From an uncultured Mucilaginibacter sp. (GTDB lineage: Bacteria > Bacteroidota > Bacteroidia > Sphingobacteriales > Sphingobacteriaceae): a stretch of DNA of 44,987 bases. The stretch's first letter is position 1, and every line of letters begins with the position of its first letter. The stretch is taken from contig NZ_CALMAT010000012.1 in NCBI RefSeq assembly GCF_937859865.1, forward strand, positions 1,990 to 46,976, read 5' to 3'. A program made the position numbers and the translations under genes. The notes under the pieces are model-generated. The model saw only the letters and a program-made list of their open reading frames with translations, ran no database searches and was not told the DNA's origin. Of this stretch, positions 8,459-17,755 are shown in pieces.

Positions 8459-8515
8459 AAAAAATTTGTATTCTGTATTGGAGTGGTGCAACCCATGCTC
8501 TAATCGTTTAAATGT

Positions 8516-10990
8516 ATGAACAAAGCTACTTTTCTTGTTTTTTTACTTTCTGTTTTTATCAGTTTTTGTGCGGTAAAAACAGCATCGGCACAAACCAACC
8601 TGGATAACATTTCTACCATTAATGTAGATAACCTTACCGATCAGCAGATTAAACAACTGTTGCAGCAGGCGCAAAATCAGGGTATTAGCGATACCGAGTT
8701 GTTGCAGCAGGCGCAGGCCAGGGGATTGGCAAACGGGCAGCTTCAAAAACTGCAGGCCAGGATTATCCAAATCCGAAAAAGCAGTACGGCGGGCAACAGT
8801 TTGTCGGATACGATCCTTGCCGGCAAAAGAAATTTAAACTACAAGCCAGAGGCTTTAGATACCACAAACCGGGTTGACCTTTTTGCAGATTTAAAGCCTA
8901 AAATATTTGGCGCCGACCTTTTTAAAGGTAAAAACAATTCTTTTGAGCCTAACCTTAAACTGGCGACCCCGATAAATTATATCATCGGGCCTGATGACCA
9001 GCTTAATATCAACGTTTACGGTAATTCGTTGGTAAACTGGCGGTTGGATGTTTCTCCCGAAGGCAATATTAATATTCCCGGCATTGGTATTTTAAATGTG
9101 GCCGGTAAGACGATTGAAACGGCTACAGCAATGATTAAAGCTAAACTGGCAGCAAATAATTATGCTATTGGTCATGGTACAAATGTGCAGGTGAGTTTGG
9201 GCAATATCCGCAGCATTAAAGTAATCATGATTGGGCAGTTGGAAAGGCCTGGCACTTACACTTTGCCTTCGCTGGCCACTGTTTTTAATGCCCTGTATGC
9301 GGCAGGCGGCCCAAGCGAAACGGGTAGTTTCAGGCAGATTGAAGTGATCAGAAACAACCGGATCATCAGGATATTGGATATGTATGATTTTTTGGTAAAG
9401 GGCAACCAGAAAGACAACATTGCTTTACGCGACCAGGACGTGATCCGCGTGCCTACTTACCGCACCCGGGTAGAATTGCTTGGACAGGTTAAAATTCCGG
9501 CCTTGTTTGAAGTTTTGCCAGGCGAAAGCTTTCAAACTGTTTTAAATTTTGCCGGAGGTTTTACCGATAGCGCTTACGTATCCAGGATAAAAATTTCTCA
9601 AATAAGCGGCCAGCAGCGTAAATTGACAGACTTGGTAGAAGCCGATTATTCAAATTATATGCCTTTGCGCGGCGATATTTATTACATAGAATCTGTGCTT
9701 AACCGTTTTGTAAACCGCGTTACTATTAACGGTGCTGTGTTTCGCCCGGGCGAATACGAACTGCAAAACGGGTTAAATTTGGGTCAATTGCTTGAAAAAG
9801 CAGCCGGTTTGCGGGAAGATGCTTTTACAGAACGTGGTACGATTACCAGGCTAAAACCCGATAACAGTACGGAGTTGATTTCTTTCAGCGTAAAAGATGT
9901 GCTAAACAAAGCAGTAACCATCCCACTGCAAAGGGAAGACGTGGTTTTTATTTCTTCTATTTTTGATCTGCGCAATAAATATCAGGTTACGATCAATGGG
10001 TCGGTAAGAAAGCCGGGCACAATTGATTACGCACAAAACATGAAATTGGAAGACCTGATTTTATATGCCGGTGGTTTTGCAGAAGGGGCCAGCCCGAAAC
10101 GCATTGAAGTGGCCCGAAGGGTGTACAACGCTGACCCGGAATCAAAAAACAGTAAAGTTGCGCAGGTTTTTAGTGTTAATGTGGATAGCCAGCTTAAGCT
10201 TGCCGGTGTTGATTTTGTGCTGCAGCCTTTTGATATAGTTTCGGTGTACAGCCTCCCGGGGTTTGAAAAACAAAGGACCGTAAGGGTAGAAGGCGAGGTG
10301 CTGTATCCGGGATCCTACACCATTCAAACCAAAGACGAAAAAATCTCTGATTTGGTTAGGCGTGCCGGTGGTTTAACTGTCTCGGCCGATGTACAAGGCG
10401 GTTCCTTAAAAAGAAGCAACATTGCTATTTTAGGTGTTGATAAAAATAAAACCGATACCACGGCTTTAAGATTGGAAAGGAATGAGCAAGTGAGCCGTTT
10501 AAGAAGGACCAACAGGGGCGATACAACGAATACCAATAATTTGCAGCCCCGCAATAATTATGTAGGTATTGACCTGCGGAAAATAATAGAAAAACCAGGT
10601 ACAAAGACTGATTTAATACTGGAAGATGGCGATGTTTTACGGGTGCCAAAAGAACAGCAGGTTGTACGTGTAAACGGCGAAGTGCTTTATCCGAGTGCCG
10701 TGGTTTACAGCAAATCAAAATCGTTTAAGTCTTATGTCTATAATGCAGGTGGTTTTTCGTCCAATGCCTTAAAAAGCGCTGCTTATGTGGTTTATCCAAA
10801 CGGAACGGTAAAAGGGACGAAGAAAATCCTTTTCTTTAACAATCACCCCAGTATAAGGCCGGGGAGCGAAATTTTTGTGCCTAACAAACCTAAAAACCCG
10901 GTTAACGCCATTCAAACAGTTTTAGGGCTGACCACAGGTTTAGCTTCATTAGGCGCTATTATTTTAGGGATAATAAGTGTTACCAAATAG
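8516..10990 (+). CDS. SLBB-domain polysaccharide export protein (Wza-like outer-membrane channel)
   Basis: 824 aa. A signal peptide covers residues 1-25 (ending VKTASA, before QTNLD). A Q-rich helical segment follows (about 38-85). The polysaccharide-export (PES) domain spans about residues 152-235 (YIIGPDDQLNINVYG ... LDVSPEGNINIPGIG). Several SLBB repeats follow, each seen as a 'G-V-P-G-Y' pattern such as IGQLERPGTYTLP, INGAVFRPGEYELQ, INGSVRKPGTIDY and VEGEVLYPGSYTI. One hydrophobic helix ends the protein (about 800-822). This is longer than enterobacterial Wza, as is usual for Bacteroidota, and there is no lipobox Cys. It should form the secretion channel with the Wzz-like protein encoded next. 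A second homologue is at 39142-41481. ATG 8516 is chosen; a nearby ATG at 8512 is out of frame. Confidence 0.92.
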   Translation: MNKATFLVFLLSVFISFCAVKTASAQTNLDNISTINVDNLTDQQIKQLLQQAQNQGISDTELLQQAQARGLANGQLQKLQARIIQIRKSSTAGNSLSDTILAGKRNLNYKPEALDTTNRVDLFADLKPKIFGADLFKGKNNSFEPNLKLATPINYIIGPDDQLNINVYGNSLVNWRLDVSPEGNINIPGIGILNVAGKTIETATAMIKAKLAANNYAIGHGTNVQVSLGNIRSIKVIMIGQLERPGTYTLPSLATVFNALYAAGGPSETGSFRQIEVIRNNRIIRILDMYDFLVKGNQKDNIALRDQDVIRVPTYRTRVELLGQVKIPALFEVLPGESFQTVLNFAGGFTDSAYVSRIKISQISGQQRKLTDLVEADYSNYMPLRGDIYYIESVLNRFVNRVTINGAVFRPGEYELQNGLNLGQLLEKAAGLREDAFTERGTITRLKPDNSTELISFSVKDVLNKAVTIPLQREDVVFISSIFDLRNKYQVTINGSVRKPGTIDYAQNMKLEDLILYAGGFAEGASPKRIEVARRVYNADPESKNSKVAQVFSVNVDSQLKLAGVDFVLQPFDIVSVYSLPGFEKQRTVRVEGEVLYPGSYTIQTKDEKISDLVRRAGGLTVSADVQGGSLKRSNIAILGVDKNKTDTTALRLERNEQVSRLRRTNRGDTTNTNNLQPRNNYVGIDLRKIIEKPGTKTDLILEDGDVLRVPKEQQVVRVNGEVLYPSAVVYSKSKSFKSYVYNAGGFSSNALKSAAYVVYPNGTVKGTKKILFFNNHPSIRPGSEIFVPNKPKNPVNAIQTVLGLTTGLASLGAIILGIISVTK

Positions 10991-11036
10991 ATTGTCGGTT
11001 TGCGAAAGTAGTAAAGGATGGTTTAGAAGATACTAA

Positions 11037-12101
11037 ATGGAAAAAAATAGCATTTCTGATTCTGAAGAAATATCTTTAAAAGAACTCGTTTTAAAAGTAA
11101 AGTCTGCAATTGCTTATTTAAAAAGCAAATGGGTTTTGATTACGATATGTGGTATTATGGGCGGGTTGTTGGGTTTGGCATATTCCTTCTACCGAAAACC
11201 GCTTTATATCGCAACCAGCACGTTTGTTTTAGAAGATAGTAAAGGCGGAGGTTTAGGCCAATATGCCGGTTTAGCATCGTTGGCAGGGATAGATATTGGC
11301 GGAGGGGCTGGCGGGATATTTCAAGGCGACAATATTATTGAATTGTACCGGTCCCGGGTGATGTTGGAAAAAACATTGCTTAGTCCAGTTGTGATTGAAG
11401 GGAAAAAGCAGTTGCTGATTGACCGTTACATCAATTTTAATAAGCTGCGCGACAAATGGAAAGAGAAAGACCATATTTCTTCCATCAGTTTTTATGGTGA
11501 TCCTGACAAATTTAACCGGAAGCAGGACAGTATCATTTCGGATTTGGTTGGACTTTTAAGGACTAAAATTTTGGGCGTTGATAAGATTGATAAAAAACTG
11601 AACATTTTAAAAGTAGATATTGCTACCGATGATGAGCTTTTTTCTAAAGAGTTTAACAACAAATTGGTAGAAACGGTAAACAACTTTTATACCGAAACCA
11701 AAACAAAAAAAAGTTCGCAAAATGTAATGATCCTGCAAAAACAAGCCGATAGTGTAAAACGGGTTTTGAATTCATCTATCGGTGGTGTAGCTTCCGCTAT
11801 TGATGCCGCACCCAATGCCAACCCTGCTTTGCTTACCTTACGTGTGCCTTCTCAACGACGACAAGTTGATGTACAGGCTAACTCTGCTATTTATGGAGAG
11901 ATTGTGAGAAATTTAGAAGTTTCTAAAATTTCATTACGCCAGGAAACACCTTTAATCCAAGTGATCGACAGGCCTGTATTGCCTCTGTTTGTAAGTAGTT
12001 TAGGCAAATTAAAAGGGATTTTAGTGGGTGGGTTTTTAGGCGTTTTTTTAATCACCTTAATCCTTTCTGTTCGTAAAATTTTTACCGCAATCCTTAATTA
12101 A
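11037..12101 (+). CDS. Wzz/chain-length determinant-like polysaccharide co-polymerase
   Basis: 354 aa. A short cytoplasmic N-terminus leads to a first membrane helix at about residues 34-54 (WVLITICGIMGGLLGLAYSF). A Wzz-type periplasmic domain with a glycine-rich segment follows (EDSKGGGLGQYAG ... GGGAGG), then a coiled-coil-like region rich in K/Q/D. A Pro-containing second membrane helix lies near residues 322-348 (LPLFVSSLGKLKGILVGGFL). No tyrosine-kinase domain is present. It should set polymer length and bridge inner membrane to the SLBB exporter. It lies 46 nt downstream of the exporter gene. A homologue is at 38075-39139 in an equivalent pairing. Confidence 0.88.
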   Translation: MEKNSISDSEEISLKELVLKVKSAIAYLKSKWVLITICGIMGGLLGLAYSFYRKPLYIATSTFVLEDSKGGGLGQYAGLASLAGIDIGGGAGGIFQGDNIIELYRSRVMLEKTLLSPVVIEGKKQLLIDRYINFNKLRDKWKEKDHISSISFYGDPDKFNRKQDSIISDLVGLLRTKILGVDKIDKKLNILKVDIATDDELFSKEFNNKLVETVNNFYTETKTKKSSQNVMILQKQADSVKRVLNSSIGGVASAIDAAPNANPALLTLRVPSQRRQVDVQANSAIYGEIVRNLEVSKISLRQETPLIQVIDRPVLPLFVSSLGKLKGILVGGFLGVFLITLILSVRKIFTAILN

Positions 12102-12111
12102 CAGGTATAAT

Positions 12112-13152
12112 ATGAAACATTATACACTTAAAGTTATAGGGTTACGTAAAGAAACAGCGGATACACTAACCGTAGTATTTAAACAGCCGGGGTTAAAAAA
12201 AATAAAATACCAAGCTGGCCAATACCTAACCCTGATCTTTCACATCAATGGCCGCAGGTATATCCGGCCTTATTCGTTTTCCTCTGCACCAGGTTTTGAT
12301 CAGGATTTGGAGGTTACGGTAAAGCAGGTTCCGGGAGGCATTGTTTCAAACCATATTGCCGACCGGTTAAAAACAGGTGATCTGGTGGAAGTAATGGAAC
12401 CGATGGGAAGTTTCGTCCTAAATCCTGATTCAATAACAACAGCTACGCATATTGTACTATGGGGGGCAGGAAGCGGGATAACGCCACTTTTTTCTATCCT
12501 AAAAGAAGCATTGTCTAAAAATACAGGCAAGCAAGTTACGCTGGTTTATGGCAACCGCAGTTTGGAAAGTGTGATTTTTAAGGATAAAATTATGGCACTA
12601 AAAACAGTATATCCAAATTTTACTTCCTGGGATTTTCATACTAAGCTTGCTATCAGCGAGGTTAATCCAACTATTATTGAAGGACGAATTGATCCGGCAA
12701 AAGTACTTTCGGTAATGCAGGCAGAAGGAGATTTAAACCAAATGTTGCATTATATCTGCGGCCCAACCGGATTAAAAGAGTCGGTAAAAACAGCATTGCT
12801 GGGTTTAGGTGTCAACGATCAAAGCATCCTGACGGAAGATTTTGAGATTGTAAGAGACCCGGTCGAGTTTGAAAATATCAGTACCAGGATGGTAACGGTG
12901 ATTAAAGCTGGTGTAAAATCTTTGGTTGAAGTAGTTAAAGGCAAAAGTATTTTAGAAGCCGGGCTGGATGCAATGCTCGATTTATCGTACTCCTGCCAAA
13001 CCGGAAGTTGTTTGCTTTGCAAGGCCGTACTTTTAAAAGGTGAGGTTAAAATGATAGGCCTTGCAACCAGGCCCGAAGGATTAATTACCGATGAATGTCT
13101 TTTATGTTGTAGTTTTCCTTTGGTGGACAACGTAGAAGTTGCTGTTGCGTAA
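12112..13152 (+). CDS. FAD/2Fe-2S NAD(P)H reductase, predicted E3-type partner of the CDP-sugar 3-dehydrase
   Basis: 346 aa. Domain order is FAD-binding (RPYS at residues 52-55), NAD(P)-binding (LWGAGSGITPLFS, about 117-128), then a C-terminal plant-type 2Fe-2S ferredoxin domain with Cys295, Cys300, Cys303 and Cys333 (YSCQTGSCLLCK ... CLLCCSFP). Its placement with five CDP-dideoxyhexose genes suggests that it feeds electrons to the RfbH-type dehydrase (DdhD/AscD role). As I recall it, characterised AscD has the Fe-S domain at the N-terminus, so this protein is permuted and more like PaaE-type reductases. The biochemical role is therefore inferred from context. One motif copy and one GGTAAAAACAGCAT variant lie inside. 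Confidence 0.82.
   Translation: MKHYTLKVIGLRKETADTLTVVFKQPGLKKIKYQAGQYLTLIFHINGRRYIRPYSFSSAPGFDQDLEVTVKQVPGGIVSNHIADRLKTGDLVEVMEPMGSFVLNPDSITTATHIVLWGAGSGITPLFSILKEALSKNTGKQVTLVYGNRSLESVIFKDKIMALKTVYPNFTSWDFHTKLAISEVNPTIIEGRIDPAKVLSVMQAEGDLNQMLHYICGPTGLKESVKTALLGLGVNDQSILTEDFEIVRDPVEFENISTRMVTVIKAGVKSLVEVVKGKSILEAGLDAMLDLSYSCQTGSCLLCKAVLLKGEVKMIGLATRPEGLITDECLLCCSFPLVDNVEVAVA
12500..12510 (-). repeat. in-gene copy of the motif in the E3-type reductase
   Basis: An exact copy just after the NAD-binding loop, read as L-K-E-A. On the motif strand GGATAGAAAAAAGTGG follows, fitting the half-site. Confidence 0.8.
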
Positions 13153-13172
13153 AAATATATAGATTTTACTAC

Positions 13173-13946
13173 ATGAAAGTTGTGTTGCTTGCTGGTGGTT
13201 TAGGTACCAGGTTATCCGAAGAAACGGTTTTAAAGCCAAAACCAATGGTCGAAATTGGTGGTATGCCGATACTTTGGCACATCATGAAAATGTATTCTGC
13301 CCATGGTTTTAATGATTTTGTCATCTGCCTGGGCTACAAAGGCTACGTGGTGAAAGAATACTTCGCCAATTATTTTCTGCATCAATCGGATGTTACCATT
13401 GATCTGGCAAAAAATTCGATGGAAGTGCACGATTCTCAGGCAGAACCTTGGAAAATAACTTTGGTAGATACCGGAAACGAATCCATGACAGGTGGCCGGA
13501 TCAAAAGGATCCAGCAACATACCGAAAACAAACCTTTTATGCTGACGTATGGCGATGGCGTTTCTGATGTCAACATTACCGAATTGTTAAAATTCCATCA
13601 AGCCAACGGAAAGTATTGTACTGTTACTGCCGTACAGCCATCAGGCAGGTTTGGTGCCATCAATATGGATGCAGCTAATCAGGTAAAATCATTTATGGAA
13701 AAACCAAAAGGTGATGGTGCCTGGATTAACGGTGGTTTTTTTGTTTGTGAACCCGAAATATTTAACTATATTAAAGATGGCGACAGCACGATTTGGGAAC
13801 GCGAACCAATGGAAAAGATTGCAGAAGAAGGGCAGATGATGGCTTTTAAACACGACAAGTTTTGGAAGCCGATGGACACACTTCGGGATAAGCACGAGCT
13901 GGAAGAAGAGTGGTCTCAGAACAGGGCGAAATGGAAAATTTGGTAA
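13173..13946 (+). CDS. rfbF: glucose-1-phosphate cytidylyltransferase
   Basis: 257 aa, the usual family length. It makes CDP-glucose from CTP and glucose-1-phosphate, the first step toward CDP-3,6-dideoxyhexoses. The nucleotidyltransferase signature is VVLLAGGLGTRLSEET, with KPKPMVEIGGMPILWHIMK following. MLTYGDGVSDVNI holds the metal-binding Asp, and the end (FWKPMDTLRDKHELEEEW) is typical of RfbF/DdhA. The gene starts 20 nt after the reductase and is followed 1 nt later by the CDP-glucose dehydratase gene, so translation is likely coupled. Confidence 0.95.
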   Translation: MKVVLLAGGLGTRLSEETVLKPKPMVEIGGMPILWHIMKMYSAHGFNDFVICLGYKGYVVKEYFANYFLHQSDVTIDLAKNSMEVHDSQAEPWKITLVDTGNESMTGGRIKRIQQHTENKPFMLTYGDGVSDVNITELLKFHQANGKYCTVTAVQPSGRFGAINMDAANQVKSFMEKPKGDGAWINGGFFVCEPEIFNYIKDGDSTIWEREPMEKIAEEGQMMAFKHDKFWKPMDTLRDKHELEEEWSQNRAKWKIW

Positions 13947-13947
13947 T

Positions 13948-15036
13948 ATGGGTTTTTGGAATTGTTACCACGGGAAAAAAGTGTTGATTACAGGCCATAC
14001 CGGTTTTAAAGGATCGTGGCTGGCAATTTGGTTAAAAGAATTGGGAGCTGAAGTTTATGGTTATGCCTTGGCTCCATCATCTGATGCAGATAATTTTGTA
14101 ACCTGCAACTTGGCTAAAGAAGTTGACCATATGGTAGGTGATGTTCGTGATGCAAAAAAATTAAAAGATTATTTTAAGCATGTACAACCAGATATTGCTT
14201 TTCATCTTGCCGCTCAGCCTTTAGTTTTATTATCATATCAAAACCCGGTCGAAACCTTTGAAACAAACCTGATGGGTACAGTAAACTTTTTTGAAGCCGT
14301 ACGCCAAACACCATCTGTAAAAGCAGCAGTAAACATTACCAGTGATAAATGTTATGATAACAAAGAATGGGTTTGGGGCTATCGCGAAAATGACCCAATG
14401 GGCGGGAAAGATCCTTACAGTGCTTCAAAAGGTTGCGCCGAATTAATTACTTCATCCTACATAAACTCTTTTTTTAATGGTGAAAGTTGCTGCGTGGCTT
14501 CTGCCCGTGCCGGCAATGTAATCGGTGGCGGGGATTGGGCTGCCGACCGTATCGTGCCCGATTATTTCCGGGCAGTAAAGGCCGGAGAGAAATTAACAAT
14601 CCGTAACCCAAGCGCAACTCGCCCCTGGCAGCATGTTTTAGAGCCATTAAGCGGTTATTTAAATTTGGGCGCAGCCTTATTTTTAAAAGGTAAACCGTTT
14701 GTTGGCGGATGGAATTTCGGACCGGAAGATTCTGCAAATTATTCAGTTCAGGATTTGATAGAAAAAATATTGCAAATTGATCATACGGGCGGTTATACCA
14801 TTCCGGAAAATACAAACAAGCCCCACGAAGCTCATTTTTTGAAGTTGGATATATCAAAAGCTGTAAACAGGTTAGGTTGGAAGCCTGTACTTTCATTTGA
14901 TGAAACCGTGAAATTTACAGTAGAAGGTTATCAGGCAGAAAATGACCATTCAAAATCAATTTTAGAAAACAGGGTGCAACAAATTCAAAATTACGTTACA
15001 AAAGCTAAAAGTAAAGCCGAATGGGCTTATAGGTAA
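13948..15036 (+). CDS. rfbG: CDP-glucose 4,6-dehydratase
   Basis: 362 aa extended SDR. It converts CDP-glucose to CDP-4-keto-6-deoxyglucose. The NAD-binding motif is VLITGHTGFKGSWLA near the N-terminus. The catalytic region reads NITSDKCYDN followed by DPYSASKGCAELI, giving the Thr/Ser and YxxxK residues. ARAGNVIGGGDWAADRIVPD is a strong RfbG/DdhB signature. It is immediately downstream of rfbF. Confidence 0.95.
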   Translation: MGFWNCYHGKKVLITGHTGFKGSWLAIWLKELGAEVYGYALAPSSDADNFVTCNLAKEVDHMVGDVRDAKKLKDYFKHVQPDIAFHLAAQPLVLLSYQNPVETFETNLMGTVNFFEAVRQTPSVKAAVNITSDKCYDNKEWVWGYRENDPMGGKDPYSASKGCAELITSSYINSFFNGESCCVASARAGNVIGGGDWAADRIVPDYFRAVKAGEKLTIRNPSATRPWQHVLEPLSGYLNLGAALFLKGKPFVGGWNFGPEDSANYSVQDLIEKILQIDHTGGYTIPENTNKPHEAHFLKLDISKAVNRLGWKPVLSFDETVKFTVEGYQAENDHSKSILENRVQQIQNYVTKAKSKAEWAYR

Positions 15037-15041
15037 AATAC

Positions 15042-15575
15042 ATGAAAATATTCGGCACACCATTTAGCGATCTGTTTTTGTTAGAATATCATATCCACCG
15101 GGATACACGAGGCGAATTTGTAAAAACCATTCACGACGATGTATTTCAATCTCATGGGTTAGATTACTTATTTGTAGAAAACTACTTTTCAGTATCCCAC
15201 AAAAATGTGATCAGAGGTATGCATTTTCAAAATCCGCCGCACGACCATGCTAAATTAGTTTATGCGGTAACCGGTAAGACTTTGGATGTAGTATTGGATA
15301 TTCGAAAATCATCTCCTACTTATGGCGAATTTTTTTCGGTTGAATTGAGTGCAGAAAAAAGAAACGCCATTTATATTGGAAAAGGTTTTGCACATGGTTT
15401 TTTAAGTTTAGAAGACAATAGTTTGGTAGAATACCATACTACAACCGCGCAAAACAAAGCCTCAGAAGATGGCATCAAATGGGATTCGTTCGGTTTTGAA
15501 TGGAATGTTGAAAACCCAATTATTTCTGAAAGAGACCAGTCATTTGAAGATTTCAAAAAGTTAATTGCAGTTTAA
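15042..15575 (+). CDS. RmlC-like sugar 3,5-/5-epimerase (predicted CDP-3,6-dideoxyhexulose 5-epimerase)
   Basis: 177 aa cupin of the dTDP-4-dehydrorhamnose 3,5-epimerase family. Aligned by eye with RmlC, the catalytic His61 (VIRGMHFQNPP), Tyr131 (VEYHTTTAQ) and Asp165 (ISERDQSF) are kept. KGFAHGFLSL and IRKSSPTYGEFF are family signatures. The second Tyr pair of RmlC (after YKxT) is replaced by AQ, suggesting a different substrate. Inside a CDP-sugar cluster the likely substrate is the CDP-3,6-dideoxy-4-hexulose, as for AscE. A dTDP-rhamnose role is less likely because no rmlA or rmlB is present. The stop overlaps the next ATG by one base. Confidence 0.85.
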   Translation: MKIFGTPFSDLFLLEYHIHRDTRGEFVKTIHDDVFQSHGLDYLFVENYFSVSHKNVIRGMHFQNPPHDHAKLVYAVTGKTLDVVLDIRKSSPTYGEFFSVELSAEKRNAIYIGKGFAHGFLSLEDNSLVEYHTTTAQNKASEDGIKWDSFGFEWNVENPIISERDQSFEDFKKLIAV

Positions 15576-16432
15576 TGAAAGTGTTGATTATTGGTGCATC
15601 CGGATTGGTGGGCAGTAACTTGTACCAGGTTTTTGGGAAGAACAATAAAGACGGAATCAACTTGGGAACCCACCTAAGTTATTCAACCGATCATTCTGTT
15701 TATTTTGACCCGCTAAAAGAAGTACCGATTGAAATAAGCAAAGAAAACTGGGATGTAATTATCCATACCGGCGCATTAACCAATGTAGATCAATGCGAAA
15801 CAGAGCAGGATTTAAGTTACCAGCTAACTGTTGCATCTACACAAATGCTTCTTTTACTGGCAAAAAATAACAATTCAAAATTTGTATATCTATCTACAGA
15901 CTATGTGTTTAATGGCGAAAATGGGCCTTATATAGAAACAGATAAAGTTGAACCATTAAATGTTTATGGCAAACATAAATTGGAAGCAGAAAAATTAGTT
16001 TTAACATATCCTGATCATTTAATTTTGCGTATTACCAATGTTTATGGGAATGAAATTCGAAACAAAAATTTTATTGCCAGAATATTAGATTCTGTAAAGC
16101 AAAAAGAATTTGTTGAGATTAAAGCACCGGTTGATCAGCTTGCAACACCGGTAAACGCAGCAGATGTGGCAAAAGCAATTTACCTTTTAGTACAAGATAA
16201 TAGAACAGGTATCTATCATTTGGCAAGTACAGATTATTTATCGCGCGTACAATTATTGCAACGCATAAATGCTTATTATGCCAATAAGATCAAAATTATA
16301 CCGGTAAAAACAGCATCACTAAACCAGGCTGCCCTTCGCCCTCTTCGTGGCGGTTTAATAGCGGCAAAGTTTGCTTCAGAATATCCTGATTTTATTTTTT
16401 CAAATGTAGATGATTACTTAAAAAAGCAATAA
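15575..16432 (+). CDS. RmlD-like SDR 4-ketoreductase (predicted final reductase of CDP-ascarylose synthesis)
   Basis: 285 aa. An N-terminal Rossmann motif [16 protein letters not shown] is followed by [15 protein letters not shown] and a catalytic YGKHK (YxxxK), all typical of the RmlD/RfbD reductase family. It should reduce the C4 keto group after the 3-deoxygenation and epimerisation steps, the AscF role, inferred from position. It overlaps both neighbours by one base (TAATG and ATGA-type junctions), so the block is tightly coupled. The motif copy at 15846-15856 is read here as M-L-L-L, and a GGTAAAAACAGCAT variant is at 16302-16315. Confidence 0.83.
   Translation: MKVLIIGASGLVGSNLYQVFGKNNKDGINLGTHLSYSTDHSVYFDPLKEVPIEISKENWDVIIHTGALTNVDQCETEQDLSYQLTVASTQMLLLLAKNNNSKFVYLSTDYVFNGENGPYIETDKVEPLNVYGKHKLEAEKLVLTYPDHLILRITNVYGNEIRNKNFIARILDSVKQKEFVEIKAPVDQLATPVNAADVAKAIYLLVQDNRTGIYHLASTDYLSRVQLLQRINAYYANKIKIIPVKTASLNQAALRPLRGGLIAAKFASEYPDFIFSNVDDYLKKQ
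15846..15856 (+). repeat. in-gene copy of the motif in the RmlD-like reductase
   Basis: An exact copy read as M-L-L-L and followed by CTGGCAAAAAATAA, matching the half-site pattern. Confidence 0.8.
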
Positions 16433-17715
16433 TGATCAGTCAAACTATAAACGCTCAGGGCTTTGAGCTAAAAACAACAAAAATTTCGGAACCGGGCAAA
16501 GATTATATACCTGTAACCGGAAAGATAATCGAAGAAGATGATTTGCTGTTAGGTATGGAAGCCGTAGCAGATGGATGGTTAACCGCAGGAAGGTTTGCTA
16601 ATCAGTTTGAAAGTAATTTTACTTCCTATTTTAAGGCGGTAAAAACACTATTGGTTAATTCCGGCTCGTCAGCCAATCTGGTTGCCTTTTATTCTTTAAC
16701 ATCACCTAAATTGGGCGACCGTGCAATTAAGCCTGGAGATGAAGTGATTACCGTTGCAGCAGGTTTTCCAACCACGGTTAATCCAATTGTGCAATTTGGC
16801 GCTGTTCCGGTTTTTGTAGATGTAGATATTGCTACGCATAATGTACAGGCAGATCTGATCGAACAAGCTGTTTCCTCTAAAACCAAAGCCATCATGATCG
16901 CGCATTCTTTAGGAAACCCATTTAATCTGGATGAAGTGATGCGTGTGGCAAAAAAATATAACTTATGGGTTGTAGAAGATGACTGTGATTCCTTGGGAGC
17001 AACTTACAGAGGCAAAAAAACCGGGACATTTGGTGATATTTCAACTTTCTCATTTTATCCTGCACACCACATAACCATGGGCGAAGGTGGTGCCGTATTA
17101 ATTAACAATCCTGAATTGGCCAAAATTGCCGAAAGCTTTCGGGATTGGGGCCGGGACTGCTATTGTGAACCTGGACGAGACAATACATGCGGCTGCCGGT
17201 TTTCTCAACAGTTAGGATCGTTGCCTTACGGGTATGACCATAAATATACCTATTCGCATGTTGGGTTTAATTTAAAAGTAACTGATATGCAAGCCGCAAT
17301 CGGGGTATCACAATTTAAAAAGATAGACCGTTTTGTAGAGAAGCGCCGACAGAATTATAAAGCATTATACGAGCGTATGAAAGAGTTTGAGGAGGTTTTT
17401 GTCCTGCCAGAACCAACACCTGAGAGCGACCCATCCTGGTTTGGGTTTTTGATGACGTTGCGAGAAGGAGATGCCGCAGACCGGCACATGTTAGTTCAAC
17501 ATTTGGAACAACATAAAATAGGGACAAGGTTGTTATTTGCCGGAAACTTATTGCGCCAGCCAGCCTATACAAATGTACATCACAGGGTAAGCGGAGGTTT
17601 AAAAAACACAGATATCATCATGAACCAGTCATTTTGGTTGGGGGTATGGCCCGGGTTGAACGATAATCATTATGATTATATTACGGATACAATAAGGGAT
17701 TACATTAATGGATAA
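16432..17715 (+). CDS. rfbH: CDP-4-keto-6-deoxy-D-glucose-3-dehydrase (lipopolysaccharide biosynthesis protein RfbH)
   Basis: 427 aa. A PMP/PLP-dependent, 2Fe-2S C3-dehydrase (E1/DdhC). The usual aminotransferase lysine is replaced by His212 in [17 protein letters not shown], which is diagnostic of E1. Cysteines Cys185, Cys243, Cys245 and Cys253 show the spacing C-x57-C-x-C-x7-C ([20 protein letters not shown]), the pattern known for the E1 iron-sulfur cluster. The N-terminal fold is DegT/DnrJ/EryC1-like. It requires an E3 reductase, which I assign to 12112-13152. It closes the dideoxyhexose block; the flippase gene follows after 40 nt. Confidence 0.95.
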   Translation: MISQTINAQGFELKTTKISEPGKDYIPVTGKIIEEDDLLLGMEAVADGWLTAGRFANQFESNFTSYFKAVKTLLVNSGSSANLVAFYSLTSPKLGDRAIKPGDEVITVAAGFPTTVNPIVQFGAVPVFVDVDIATHNVQADLIEQAVSSKTKAIMIAHSLGNPFNLDEVMRVAKKYNLWVVEDDCDSLGATYRGKKTGTFGDISTFSFYPAHHITMGEGGAVLINNPELAKIAESFRDWGRDCYCEPGRDNTCGCRFSQQLGSLPYGYDHKYTYSHVGFNLKVTDMQAAIGVSQFKKIDRFVEKRRQNYKALYERMKEFEEVFVLPEPTPESDPSWFGFLMTLREGDAADRHMLVQHLEQHKIGTRLLFAGNLLRQPAYTNVHHRVSGGLKNTDIIMNQSFWLGVWPGLNDNHYDYITDTIRDYING

Positions 17716-17755
17716 AGTTTGGTACTTAAAACTAAGTATCAAATTTAAGTGATTT

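Larger units (their letters stand above)
7857..8515. other. 659-nt divergent intergenic region between glgE and the capsule operon
   Basis: There is no credible gene here. The region holds a paired inverted motif element (7896-7983), two single motif copies in the same orientation (8236-8246 and 8345-8355), a candidate -7 box for glgE (8014-8021, minus), and a candidate -7 box for the exporter gene (8451-8458, plus). The remainder is A/T-rich without other recognisable structure. Confidence 0.7.

Noticed and set aside
15042-16432. dTDP-rhamnose pathway from the RmlC/RmlD-like pair
   Set aside because: No rmlA or rmlB is nearby, and the pair is embedded between rfbG and rfbH, so a CDP-sugar role is preferred.
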